This document shows positions 1 to 12,232 of a DNA stretch of 21,748 nt, one piece after another. The notes under the pieces are model-generated. The model had not been told where the DNA came from and searched no databases. It worked only from the letters and a program-made list of their open reading frames with translations. The DNA is from Ophiothrix spiculata. Its lineage: Eukaryota; Echinodermata; Ophiuroidea; Amphilepidida; Ophiotrichidae. The DNA is taken from the NCBI GenBank assembly GCA_000969725.1, contig JXSR01S027694.1; one strand, written 5' to 3'. The position numbers and the translations under genes were made by a program. The stretch's first letter is position 1. Every line of letters begins with the position of its first letter.

Positions 1-770
1 CAGATTCTGTCCATTAATTATCTTTACAAAGTCATATCAAAATCATAACAATATACAAATATGATCTATGAAAACAAACAAGAAAGACCTGCAATAACAA
101 AGAAACAGTAAATCAATTTATCGAATCGATTGACTTTGTTGTAAGCTAAACATCGTAATATTAGACAGATACATGATTGGATCTGCGCATGATCCATGTG
201 CATCAATACAAAAGACATCACAAATTTACCATGGAGACATGCCTGAAACCTTGAAATTTCATTAGTACAGGAAGCAAAATATAAACTTCGCAATTATAAA
301 TGCAAATTTATTTGAGACGCAATTATGATATTGTACGATAAATTCTGTCAATGGTTACATGAGAGTAACTTTAGAATTACACTAGCCAATTTGAAATTCA
401 AAGGGATTTAATATATTCAAGTGATGTTAAAATGACATGAACCCCCTGTTTTCCTGTTTTACATGTGACCAACCCTGTTTCCTCCAAAATCTATTCTAGA
501 GTAGACTGACAAAATAGGTGAAATAATCTCATCATTTAAACCTAAACGTCCAATCATACCATGCGTTTGATCACTCCATTTTATGCAAGGTAGGTGTTAG
601 TTAAATTGAGTTAAGACGTGACTTCAATCGGGTAAAAATAACACTCTTATCATGGTTTTGTAAACACCTGTAGGTAAAGTCAATATGATGGTGTGGTAGA
701 GGAAGAATAAAACGTCATAGATATTTGCGAAAACGGATTATATGATACAAACAAATTTATTTGACACAAT

Positions 771-1120
771 CATTATGTGTAAGAATCGCTTGTAAAATTT
801 CAACATACCAAAACGAGAAAAAAATGAATCTAGTAACCGTTTGATTGACCGTAGTGTTTATTAATGTCTACAAATATCTTTTTTTCATATTTCATTTATA
901 CATATTTTGTTTTCAAATGTTGTTAACTCTCAAAATGTCGGGTTTTTGTTTTGGTATATATTATAAACTTACTTGCTATATGATAAGTTTATACACCAAA
1001 CTAATTTAGACCATTGAAAAGCATTTTGATTTTATCTCAAAGACGTTAGCCTGCAGTGAACAATTATATTTTCCGTTTAAGCAAGTTGAATTGTTGAATA
1101 CGTTAGGCATTTTCTCTGCT
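771..1120. other. Gene-free DNA, no match found in unit 2
   Basis: AT-rich, many stops on both strands. Falls between two duplicated blocks but its own partner near 8500-9070 is not recognisable by eye. Confidence 0.4.
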
Positions 1121-1222
1121 CTTCAGCAAGCTTGATCGGGTAAACAGAGATTTTTATCGCGTCTTCCTTGGACACTGTTTGGTCAGTCTACTTTAAAAGG
1201 CTAAAAGTGATACGATTATTGA

Positions 1223-2014
1223 ACGAGTTTAGGACATTTAATGAGTAACCCTTCAGATAGGTAATTCAGTAGAAGGCAAATACTTTATGTAAAGCCATTA
1301 AAAGTTCGTGTGTTTAAATAAAGCTGACTGTCATTTTTTTCTATACACAGCACGTTTCCCTGAACGCAATTAGAAAAGTAACAGATTAATAATTAGCGTC
1401 ACATAAAATTCCATAATCCTGATAAAAAATCAAGCAAATTTCAATAATTTGAGTTACTACATTATTTTTTTTTCAAACTTACTTTGAGTAATCTATACAA
1501 TTGCTAATACTAATACTAGTAGAACACATATTAACAACAAAACAAATTCTCATATGCAATGTGAATAATCTCATGGTGCTTGTGTCGCGAATATGTTCTG
1601 TATTAAGTAAATTTCTGACAGTTTATGACATCCGCTAATTCTCTGATCTGTTTTAACAAATGTAGGTAGTTTCAAAGACATCAGTGCCGACTAAACAATA
1701 AATATGTATTGAAGTATCAATTGTTTGACGATAACCAATGGCACATATAATGTCAATGTATGTGAAATTATAGTTCAACATATCAGGAATGTTTTGTTAT
1801 TTCAATTTAATTAATGGAAAAACTTTATAAAAATATGTTTTGTTTATAGTGTGACCTTTTTAAAACTCCCTCAAATTTTCCACTTACTTTTCACAGTTAA
1901 ATAACGTATGAATTTCTTCTTAACATTACGTATCCAGCGATTGCAGTTAACGCACTGATAAAGTAACTTAGGAATAAAGACAAGCTAAGATTACTTTAAG
2001 GCAACTTGCCTCTG
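1223..2014. other. About 790 bases present in unit 1 but absent from unit 2
   Basis: Flanking blocks 1121-1222 and 2015-2170 are contiguous in unit 2 (9079-9174 and 9177-9320). So this stretch was either inserted in unit 1 or deleted from unit 2. No terminal inverted repeats, target duplication or open frame were found, so I cannot say which. Confidence 0.5.
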
Positions 2015-2170
2015 GTCTTGTCTTAGAAGCTATTTAAGAAAGCTTTTTAAAGCAACACTTTAAAATACAGAAACTTTAAATATTTAGATAAGTTGAATGC
2101 AAATAGTGTTTCAAGAAGGTCGGTTACTGTTACATTGATGCTTATTTTGCTACTTTCACTGCTATTTTTA

Positions 2171-3954
2171 GAAGTACTTAATAAATTGACATATTCACAA
2201 TCATCCTCCAAGTATTTGTACTTTCTCTGAGATTTGATCCACTATTAATCAATCTATTAGTTTGTATGTGTTGTGCTTATCTCTATTTGAGTTTGTAATT
2301 TGTTCATCATAAGTTAGAGCAGTATAAATGTCGCTGCCATTTCTTTAAAATTCACGATAATGCAAGTAATATTATATCAAACAATAATATTGGGTTCAAA
2401 CACGTTAAACACATAAACAACAAAACTCCAAAATGTAAGAAGTCGATTGTTAGAGTGTTATCGAACAAATTATATTGATTTCTATATTTCTCTGTTAAAA
2501 AATTACAATATGATATATGAAACATCCAGAGTATATGTTTGATTTGTACGATTTAAGTTTACGGCAAAGAACTTACATTTCATATATCGATAATTCTACG
2601 CACGGTTGAAATCGAAAAACTTCATTTATGATTCTAAAGAAGTGCAATTTACACACAAGTTATGATTTATTTATACAATGTATACTATTGCCGCCTGTGG
2701 GAACACACAGTGTTGGATTACTGAAGCCACGATTTTGTTTTTCATTTCAATCAAAAGTGCCTGATATTTTGGTACATTTATTTATTATGACACCAAATTT
2801 TACATTGTAACAAAGGAAAATATCGTTGCATCATGTTACAAAACAAACACTCATACTGGTCAAAAAGACATTTTGAACTTCAAACCTTAATAATATTTCT
2901 AACTTACGTAGTCAATAACCTTGTAAAAGAATATCGTTCAACTTTTGGTCATATTGACATTCAAGTCTAGGTATATGAAAGGAAAATCAATTGCTTCAGG
3001 ACCAAGTTGATTTATGTGACTTTTGACGTGTGTTACTATTCAGTTTAACACTTCAGGAAGAGTTTAAAGTTACCTTATTAATGTTGTTTTAAAACGTTAT
3101 ACACTTTCTTCTTATTTTCTCTCAAGTTGTTTATTCGAAAAAAGTATTGGCTTGCAGAAATTTCTGATATAACATTTTTTAAGTGTATTCGTATGATTTA
3201 TGTAGTGGTTTTTAACATGAAAATTTCATCTTTATGTGATTCACGTTAACAGTATCATTATATAAAGTGAGAAATAGTTTGAAAGTGTGGTATTGATTAG
3301 CTGTTGAAAAAGCAGACCCCACCAACCCTTCTCTAAATATAGAATGTATTCAGATGAAAACAATCTTTCGGTATATTACGTCTTCAAAACCTTTTTAAGA
3401 TGTCATAAGCCGCCGGGAACCATTCCACGTTCACCACAACCCTTTTTTGTAAATTGAGGGGGTTGTATTTTGCTTCCAAGCATTCCCTTAGCTACGTCAA
3501 GCGTGACAAAGACATTCAATCCCCTGCTTATCACTCTACTGCAGATAAACATTCCATATGACCACTCAACTTGAGTAGAGAATTGACCCTGAACAAAGGC
3601 GGGGTCAAATCAAATTTGACCTAAAAATCACGTTTTTTACCCATTTTTGTTGTTGCCCCCTTACCAGTTCATGAGAAAATTTATCACATTCGGGGTTCCA
3701 TTTCACACACACCCAACAAGATTACTTATCAAATCTGGCCAAAAGCAACATAAGTTTCCAATTATTTTATCATTAATTGACTGAAATGAATGGCATATGA
3801 TATCAGAAACATTTGACATCACAATTAAGATTCTTACTAGAATTCAGCTAATCATTCAATGGCTTTTGTGTTCAAAATGTTTAATTATATTTCCAATGAC
3901 ATTAGTAGTCTTTTTATTATTTTCCATGGAAGGCGGTAGTCTCTGATGACTTTT
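2171..3954. other. Gene-free stretch
   Basis: AT-rich with no supported exon. At 3310-3720 the GC content rises somewhat, with a short hairpin ACTCAA-C-TTGAGT (3563-3575). Open frames are short and resemble no known protein. Confidence 0.4.
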
Positions 3955-4130
3955 GTACTGGCTTAACCTCAATGAAGCTGATGAAGTCCGATTGATATTC
4001 AACTTCATGTTTTTTTTAACTTTGCAACAAACATACAAAATAATTTTGACGACAAAGTTGTTGTGTTGACCCAGCGTAATATTTATAATCTTAAACATCA
4101 ATAAGCAGTAGCCCCATCATGTTGGATAAC
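3955..4130 (+). repeat. Local repeat, copy a
   Basis: Shares CTTAACCTCAATGAAG and, about 120 bases on, ATAAGCAGTAGCCCCATCAT with the stretch at 5170-5375, in the same order and spacing class. This is a diverged direct repeat about 1.2 kb apart inside duplication unit 1. Confidence 0.65.
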
Positions 4131-4625
4131 CAAACAAATGCAAGATCATTTGGATCAAGATTTACTATTTTCCTTTAATTTGAACTCATTCATGATAAAC
4201 ATTTAGATGAAGGGGGTAATGGTCACATGACAATAAATAATAAAAAGGAAATACAAAATACTGTAAAAAACATTGTTACTTTCGAAACTGATGTATATGG
4301 TTTATATGGGAACACTGTATTTTAATTTCTAATACACCTTAATCCTTTCAACACCGCTAATGTCTTTTTGAAGGTCAGAAAATCCGTAATCATTTTTCTT
4401 TTATGACTTCCACGCATCACGTTGTAAACAAACTGCATTTAAACAAATTACAATTTCTTGTTACTTCCAGAAACTTTATGGCCGCATGAAGATGTGTTTT
4501 ATTAAGAATGCTTTGTGATAGAAGCAAATATTGAATGAATCCATCGATACAAATAAATCAATCAACAGAGTACATCGGAAAGCATTAAAAACAATGATGA
4601 AGAAGTGTTATAGTAACATTAACTA

Positions 4626-4649
4626 AGGTGTAACACTAGGTGTAACATT
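4626..4649 (+). repeat. Two-copy 12-base tandem repeat
   Basis: AGGTGTAACACT followed directly by AGGTGTAACATT. It lies just before the TTTA microsatellite. Confidence 0.8.
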
Positions 4650-4660
4650 TACTGTGGTGC

Positions 4661-4704
4661 ATTTATTTATTTATTTATTTATTTTCTTATTTATTTATTT
4701 ATTT
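4661..4704 (+). repeat. (TTTA)n microsatellite
   Basis: About eleven units of ATTT/TTTA with one interruption (TTTTC near 4682). Such a run can be the 3' tail of a LINE or SINE, but nothing on either side is recognisable as such an element. Confidence 0.9.
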
Positions 4705-4918
4705 AACACTATTTTAGGAGGGGTTACCCGCTCAGCGGAAGTTGACATACAGAAGGGGTCTTCGATATCCTTAAAGTAACTTTATAACCAATATTATTTG
4801 CATTTGTGGGTTTAGCAGATATCACTGTAAACTAATGTTGAAGATGCTTATCCGCAAAAACAAATTATGTAATATCAAAAGGAGTGTGCACTCGCTCTTT
4901 ATGTGACACCTGGACATC

Positions 4919-4938
4919 GATTATGACCATTATGACCA
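4919..4938 (+). repeat. Two-copy 9-base tandem repeat
   Basis: ATTATGACC occurs twice in a row. Unit 2 has only one TTGACC at the matching place (near 11945), so the short duplication arose after the two units split. Confidence 0.6.
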
Positions 4939-5169
4939 TCGTCATATGATCTTTATTCTACAACCTATTTTCTTACAATCAATAGTTTATTCACACAAAA
5001 GCTGCAGACACTCTCTTCTTTTTGATGGAGTTATTTTACACCCAAACGGGTTCAGAATCATAAACAATGCATGAGGGACTACATTTAACTTAAAGGTCGT
5101 CTTGTATTTCTCTTGGAGATAGACGAAGTGGCTATGATTCGATAACCTGATTTTGGTAATTTGTCCGAA

Positions 5170-5375
5170 ACTAGAGATGAAGGTTTAACCTCAATGAAGT
5201 CAGTAAAATCGAATAAGATTCCAAACATCGGGTGTTATTCACGAGTTGAATATATAATAAATAGAAAACTGCACCCGTGTATATATAATTTCCTGTCAAA
5301 AACGTTTTGTCGACATATAGCATAAATCTACAATTGAAAGCATTAAATAAGCAGTAGCACCATCATTGTGGAATT
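5170..5375 (+). repeat. Local repeat, copy b
   Basis: Carries TTTAACCTCAATGAAG and ATAAGCAGTAGCACCATCAT, the partners of copy a at 3955-4130. Its left part overlaps the block that is also found at about 12180-12232, so at least three related copies of this motif exist in the window. Confidence 0.65.
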
Positions 5376-7737
5376 GGATACAATATTTTGCGGCTTCAAA
5401 AATATCAAGGCCACAGGAGAAGTTATATTTAACATATCTCAAGTGCTGATACACTGTGAATATTTCATAACAAATACTTTTTCACTTTTGTAGTTAAATA
5501 ATATATACATCAAGGTACTTGCTAAATTCACAAAAATACTTACGTTTATCACAAGTATGCAATCTGCACATAAATGCTACAATAGGCAAGTGTTAAATTA
5601 TTACTGGATATGAGGTCAGCCAAAAGATTTTATTTCAAGATAGCATGTTTTGGTTAAACTAACTTTAGTTTAAATTGGAAATTTGAAAGACTTACATAGT
5701 AGGTATAATGTACAATCATTCCTGAATTTCAAGTATATCTTAGCAGGACAAAGTTGACTCCAAAAAGGTCATCCTGTCCATGACTGTTAACACTTTCTGT
5801 TATACATACTGTTTCCAGAAGAATCATGTTGCGTGCAGGAGCCCTTGTATGCTAGCATTTTTCTCATAACGTGAAACCATGCCCTGTTTGGTCTATAACG
5901 TAAATATATTCTTTGCATATAATTAACTATATTATTGCATTTTATTTCAATTTTCAATTTTAATATTGCATTACATATATACATTTTATGAAAAAGAATG
6001 AAAAATTCGTTTCGTTTAAAGGGCTGTCTTTCAGATGTAATAAGTTTGATAGCAAAAAATGTATGACACAATATCAAAAGTGATTTCCAAAAGTAAAATC
6101 ATATTATGATCAAATTTATTAGATATAAACTAAAAGTGAAGATATTAAAAAACCAATGTTAAGAGAAATGCTGAAATGTTTAACACCACAATTTACATCC
6201 AACGTCACCAGCTAACCTGCACTTCAATCAATGTTCATATTTTGATATTTATTGGTCAAGTAATTTTGAATATACATATTTCTCTTTTGATATCACTATA
6301 ATAGACCACACGATGTCTAATAATTAAAATTAAATACAGCGCACGCACCGAGTTGAATGAACTTAAATCAATTATTGAAAGTATTGAAAGCATTATAAAT
6401 CACTTTATTTATTGCATGCAATTAGTTGTAAATTTTCCCCCAATTTTGAATAACTAATTCATTTATTTTTAAAAAGATACAAAAACATCTTTAATAAAAT
6501 AAAAAATAAAATTCATTAATTACACAAAGTACAACGAAAATCAAATACTAATCGTGTATTTTAAAAACCCAAAATAGTCGTGAATCGAGCAGCATTGAAA
6601 ATGATAAGTATTTTATGACATTATTATTAATTTCATTCAAACCATTAAGCTTAATAACAAGCCAACGCAAAAGCAATCTAATAACTATTTATATCGAAAT
6701 ACACAGTTTCAGGAAAAGCACTGCTTTCAAGTTGCCCTTTAGTTTAAAATAAATTAAGATAATCATATAAAAAGACAATGCCATGGTCGTTTTAATTTAA
6801 TTTTCGTTTAATTTTTGAAAAAACAAATCTAGAAAGAAATTGAATTTACAAAATTAAACTTCCAAGAATCTTCTTTTATTATCTTTATTTATTAAAAAGT
6901 GATTTAGATTGCATCAAATGCAATTAAGAAATTAAAAGCAAAATTGTCTTACAAACAAGGGATAATATTAATCAAGTTGAAGAGTTAAAGTCCCATGCTG
7001 TTTCTGGTCTGCTGTTTAAATCTTGGGTGATAGAAACGTCTAGACTTAATGAATGACACATTGTTACTGACTAAATTCGTTGGCGGGCCATTAAGGCCAA
7101 ACTCCAGTTCAAAAATACCTCTACGAGGGCCAAATTAATACCCTTTTCAATGCTTTTCATAATACATCTGTATTCCAAAAGGAATCAAAGGGCCAAATAA
7201 AAGTGGTTCGCTATTTGAGAAGGCCTGCTTTACGTTTTAGTTATTTGCCTGATACAATAGTTGCTCTTTTCAACAAAACATTTTCTCCATAAAGAACAAG
7301 TAAAGTAGTTTCCTCTTTGTGAGCCAGAGGTTGAAATTTAAGATACACAATAAGGTAGAGTAATACCAAAGGCAAAGACGTGAGAATGAATAACTTCAAC
7401 AGTGGTATCGATTTATTTCTTCATATCGGGTGCTCATTAAATAAGGAGTTTAAGTAGGAGGTCTAATCACTAATTAGCCTTCAACTTCCCTTTCAACTTA
7501 CCTATTTAAATACAACAAGAAAAGTTGTGAAAATATTGCACACTGATATTATGATATTGATGCATGCTATAAAATAACTATTCTAACCATTTTTCCTCTT
7601 TTAACTAACAATTCAAATTAATAGTGAAGTTAAGTCAGTTTCACAGACTATTCATTTGTACTGGGATTTACCTTATCTAATAAACTTATTTCGAAACAAA
7701 TTGTTGATCATCCGGGCTATTATACTCCATTTCTGTG
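5376..7737. other. Gene-free stretch to the start of unit 2
   Basis: Very AT-rich, especially 6240-6960. Open frames (up to 96 codons) have no recognisable motif. The word GGGCCAAAT occurs at about 7127 and 7191, the only local repeat seen. No RNA gene was found. Confidence 0.4.
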
Positions 7738-8490
7738 CAGATTTTGTTGAAAATAGATTATCGCTTGCACGTGTGCAGAGCTTATTATTGGAATATAAGT
7801 TGAAAAGAATTCATTGCAATATACAAGGAACCGTAAATCGATATTGATGTTGCGTGATTTAGTCAATCAATTTTATTTGTTTAGCTGTAAGCCAAACAAT
7901 GTAACTATAGGTATACGTGATTAGTTTGGCATTATATATCAATATATCAACAGACATCATATGTTTGTCATGGAAACATGACTTAAGCTTTGAAATTCCA
8001 TTAGTACAGGAAATAGAATGAAATCATCTTATTGTAAATGCAAATTTGACTGTAAGAGAGATTTATGCTTAAAATATCATACGCAAACGGAGTATTCTGT
8101 CGCGGTTGAATTCCAGTTGCTAATTTGACGTCCGAGCAGAGACATGATTGAAGTATTCCACATGGTCATTATTTTCAAACACAAATATCTGCAATCCCTG
8201 TTCCTATTCCTAAGGTCCAAGATATCAGAGTAGACTGCATTAAGTGATATAACCAGCCATGAAAGGTCAATCGTGAACTGTGTTTGAACACCCCACTTAG
8301 GGAAATGGGTGTTTTTTAATAGATGAATTAAGTAATCACTTTAACCAGATTAAAACAACACAATTATCATGCTTTGTAAACACCTGTTAGTTGGGTCAAT
8401 ATATTGTGTGTAAAACCAAAGTTTGGTAAAACGCAGTAGAAACGTCTCAAATATTTTGAAAACGGTTTTCTATGCTACAATAATTTGACG

Positions 8491-9078
8491 TTTAATCGTT
8501 TTAATCCTATTTTACCAATCCAAATCTACGTGCACAAATTTTTAACAAATCAAAAGAGCACCAGGAAACATCAAAATTGCTTTTCTAATATATTTATAAT
8601 TTGTGAAATGTTAAAGTAAACTCAAAATTATCCAATTAAGTGATTCGCCGAATTCAAAAAGAACAGATATTTAAGTTAAAATATAACAAAAATTATCTTA
8701 TCATTCAATTCAAAAATCATTGATTCAACATCAGAATATCTGTATGCATAATTAATCCAAATTGATACACACAGCCTTTGCTTTCGCTATCTTGGCTGGT
8801 GGCTAGATTGCAAGTAACTTTGTCTATATAGAGTTTCCTCACTAGTTTGAGAATGCTTTGCACTAGATCATCCATGTGATTTACAGTATATAATTCTTGT
8901 TAATGAAATGATTGTGTCTCTTTTTTCTGTTTTGTCCCCTTTTTCTGACATATATGTTAAAATCTCTATCTACATGAGTTAAATAGAGTCAAACTTATCG
9001 CTTGAACAGAGCTTTCTATTTATCAATCAATTTGATTGCAAATTTTGTTTTAAATGGGTATGCAATGCATCTTTGATG
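8491..9078. other. Gene-free stretch within unit 2
   Basis: AT-rich DNA between two duplicated blocks. Roughly 220 bases longer than its counterpart in unit 1. Nothing recognisable. Confidence 0.4.
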
Positions 9079-9320
9079 TTCAGACAGCTTTATTTCAGTA
9101 AAAACGATTTTCCAATTTCTCCTCAGTCCCAGTTAAGCAGCTTTTATAAATAGGCTAAAGCTGATAAAATATTGCTATTTGTGTTTGAGAAGCCTTTTGA
9201 AGATGCCTTGTAAAGGAACACTTGAAAAATGTTATAAATATTTGATTTAGTAAAGGCGACTATTAAGTGCTCAAGAAGTTCAGTTACTGATTGATTCAAA
9301 AATGGTTATTTTGCTCTTTA

Positions 9321-10365
9321 CTCAGCTGGTTGTAAATGCACAAATATCAAAATATACATTTTAATATGTCGCTTATAGTTCTAATCATCAAAAGTATTTT
9401 AGCCTTTCTATGATATTCGAGAATTCTAAATTTGACAGATATTGAACGAAATGAATATTTTGTCTACAGTTTGTTACATAGTAATCCAGTGGATGTCTTT
9501 TACTCCATGTTTTAGGAATACGGTATGTCCTATATCTAGTACATTTCTATCACTGTATGCCATGCCCTATTTCCACTGCTCTATTTTAGAAACGTGGTTG
9601 GTAGGTAAGACATCGTTTACTAAAATAACATACAACATTGCCAATTTCACCACAATTACCTTTCGGAAACAATACGAAAGTGTTTTATATATCGGTAGAT
9701 CGAATAACTTCTTATTGATTTTACTTTATTGTGACTTTTCATAGTTTCCCTTCATTTTCCATTTTCATCTACCCTCATTTTCGTCCCTAATACATAAATT
9801 GCCTTTCATCCAAGCTTATAAGATTAGCATTGAGCAAAAGCTTTTCATCTTTTATTCTGTATTCTGTGTAAAAGTAAGCTTGCATACTATGATTCGTCCG
9901 TCAAAAGACCAGGCCTTGAATTACATATCTGTATTTGATATTTTGCAATGTATTAGATGATTTCAACCTGTATACATAGAAAGGTCAACTGAAATATGTA
10001 CGTTATTTAAACACTTTAACGTATTGTATTTAGAATTCCTTTAGAAAACCCCTTGAAACATGATAAAACAACAAATTGAAGAGTGTTGAATAAGAAGTAC
10101 TTGAGTCACATAATTCTAGTTCTGAGATATGAGCGTTTAAAGTTCTGACTTTTCTATAACTTTCAAATGCAAAGAAGTATTGAATACATATTAGGTACGT
10201 GTTGTTGTATAGTCAAGTGTACCATTTATGGTGATTTAGAAGACTGTAGGTATTATTGATTTTATGCATTCAATAATCCCTGTTTTGCACTTAAGTACTT
10301 CTTCCTCTACAATCATGGTCGCTTATCAAATAATCATATTTATCTTAAATTGAGTAATGCAAAGA
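9321..10365. other. Gene-free stretch within unit 2
   Basis: A 100-codon open frame on the plus strand (9442-9744) has no motif I know, and its composition is what AT-rich noncoding DNA gives. I do not call it a gene. Confidence 0.4.
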
Positions 10366-10371
10366 TGTTAA

Positions 10372-10620
10372 AAGTATATATATTTGTAATGTACAAGTCA
10401 TGACGAACAATTTGAGATGTCATTCGTGTAAATCGGACCTTGTTGAAAATTTGACCTCATTTCAGGCTTGAGTGAATTTGGGGTTATATCTGCCTAACCA
10501 AACCTTCAAGATATATAGAAGTATATATATTTGTAATCTACTCGACGAGACGATGTATTTTGATATGTAACTCGACATGTTTAGAGCATTTTTGAAATTT
10601 GACCCAAAATTCACTCAAGC
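10372..10620. repeat. Nested direct and inverted repeat
   Basis: AAGTATATATATTTGTAAT occurs at 10372-10390 and again at 10519-10537, 147 bases apart. Each copy is followed by a stretch containing AAATTTGACC. Inside it, GCTTGAGTGAATTT (10466-10479) and its exact reverse complement (10607-10620) form 14-base arms with a 127-base spacer. Possibly a small foldback element or a locally duplicated and partly inverted sequence. Confidence 0.7.
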
Positions 10621-11866
10621 GTGACGACCGCTTACCATGCAAAAACTTACTAAAAATATGTCAAAATAATTTCTATCCTTCAGTTACCTCAAAACCACCA
10701 ATAACTCAATTTCGTCATAATGTGAGTTAAGTACTTTTTATTCTATATTCTTCAATTAAATACAGACACTTAAATATTTTTAAAGGCTCATGAGATATGA
10801 CTTAGAAGGTTAGTTACCGCCTGAATTGCTGAAAATGAGTCGTTGCTGCTATTTCAGTTTAATTCAATTAATTTACGCAGTAATTATTTATAGTCCACCA
10901 GCTCAAAGTTTTTTGGACTTTGTAGACATTTTAGAATTTGGATTCTATCCATTACCAGTACTGATTTTAACCTTCCAATCCGTCTTATTCCAGTCATCAC
11001 GAGACAAATGTTATTTGCTTAAATAAGTGTGCTTAACATAATTCTTTAGCTAGTTTTGGTCTAGTATTTTCAACAAGCGAGCAAGCTTGGAGAATAAATC
11101 ATGAAAGAACGTAAATTAACAATTGCCTTAACAGTACGGCTCTTCGATTTGAGGTTTTCATAACCCTTTTTAAAACAACTACAACATTATACCAATCTTG
11201 ATTTCAAACATATACAATTCTTGCAATATTGTGATCGACTATAGGGCAATTATCTTTTTTAAATGCTTACTGGAACGACACATCTTGAAAAATATTTTAT
11301 TTGTTTCATCTATATACGCACATAAACCAGAATCATTATAAAACTACCAGGTGAGTATTTCATTTGAAAAAATGAAAAGACAGGAAACATGAATCAAACA
11401 ATTATCAAGCCATACATAGAATGTACTATAGTATAGTATCAATGATCAGTTTAATGCTCTTAATGGTATACCCATCGGCTTTTAAGAACTTTGAGTGGGT
11501 GGAAAAGGACTATCAGTATGCTTAGGTGACTACTCCTATCAAACACATTTGATTGCACATGATATCTAACTCATGTTGTTACCTGCATACATGTATCATT
11601 AGATTTAACAATTACAGTACTTCTCATTTTAAAAAGTTTACTGATGCTTTTTATCAAGGGTGAAAGGGTGGTAGTGTCTTGAAATACAAATCATATGACG
11701 TCATAGGTGTTTTAAATCTGTATCGCATTATAGATATCAATATTTAAAGGCGACTTTGCTGCAAAGGAGTATTAAGATAATTTAGATACAAGCCAATTTC
11801 TGCAAGAAAATGCCTTTTCAATACATCATGATTTAATTAATTATAGAATGTGATATTGGCAATGTT
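10621..11866. other. Gene-free stretch within unit 2
   Basis: AT-rich, with no supported exon or RNA gene. Confidence 0.4.
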
Positions 11867-11890
11867 AGTATACATACTTGTATGTATACT
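11867..11890. repeat. Perfect palindrome with 11-base arms
   Basis: AGTATACATAC, two T, then GTATGTATACT: an exact inverted repeat of alternating purine-pyrimidine type that could form a cruciform. Confidence 0.85.
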
Positions 11891-12232
11891 CACATGCGAG
11901 ATTAAGAGGAATTACTATTTTCTCTTTATAATGTGATATAAATCTTGACCATCATCTAATGCTGCCATATGATCTTAATTCTACAAACCATTTATGGCCA
12001 TCAATAGTTTACTCACATAAAAGCAGTGCTTACTTTGTCCTTTTTGATGGAGTTAAGTTACATCTAAACGGGTTCAGAATCATAAATATAAATGCATGAG
12101 GGACCCTATTCATCTTAAAACCGTCTTCTATTTCTCGTGGAGATAAGGCGGAATGGACATTCAGTCAATTGTTAAATTCTGATTATTTGTCGTCGGAACT
12201 GTATACTTCGATGAAGATCGATTCAAATTAAA

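Larger units (their letters stand above)
1..5230 (+). repeat. Diverged tandem duplication, unit 1 (continues left of window)
   Basis: Blocks of this stretch recur in the same order and strand about 7.0-8.0 kb to the right. The first base already aligns (CAGATTCTGT with CAGATTTTGT at 7738), so the unit starts outside the window. Matching landmarks include CATTAGTACAGGAA (261-274), TTTTGTAAACACCTGT (656-671), TAAAAGTGATACGATTATTG (1203-1222), CAAGAAGGTCGGTTACTG (2112-2129) and ACGGGTTCAGAATCATAAA (5046-5064). Identity is patchy, high in the best blocks and undetectable by eye between them. No coding sequence is recognised in the conserved blocks. Confidence 0.75.
7738..12232 (+). repeat. Diverged tandem duplication, unit 2
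   Basis: Counterpart of 1-5230. Landmarks: CATTAGTACAGGAA (8001-8014), GCTTTGTAAACACCTGT (8371-8387), TAAAGCTGATAAAATATTG (9156-9174), CAAGAAGTTCAGTTACTG (9272-9289) and ACGGGTTCAGAATCATAAA (12068-12086). Offsets to unit 1 change from about 7740 to 7960 to 7160 to 7025, so insertions or deletions of several hundred bases separate the copies. The stretch beyond 12240 could not be matched to 5400-7700 by eye, so the right end of the unit is open. Confidence 0.75.

Noticed and set aside
5787-6077. 96-codon open frame on the minus strand
   Set aside because: The reading resembles chance translation of AT-rich DNA; no family motif or supporting neighbour.
9442-9744. 100-codon open frame on the plus strand
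   Set aside because: No recognisable motif, composition of background DNA, no splice or start context, and no match to the aligned part of unit 1.
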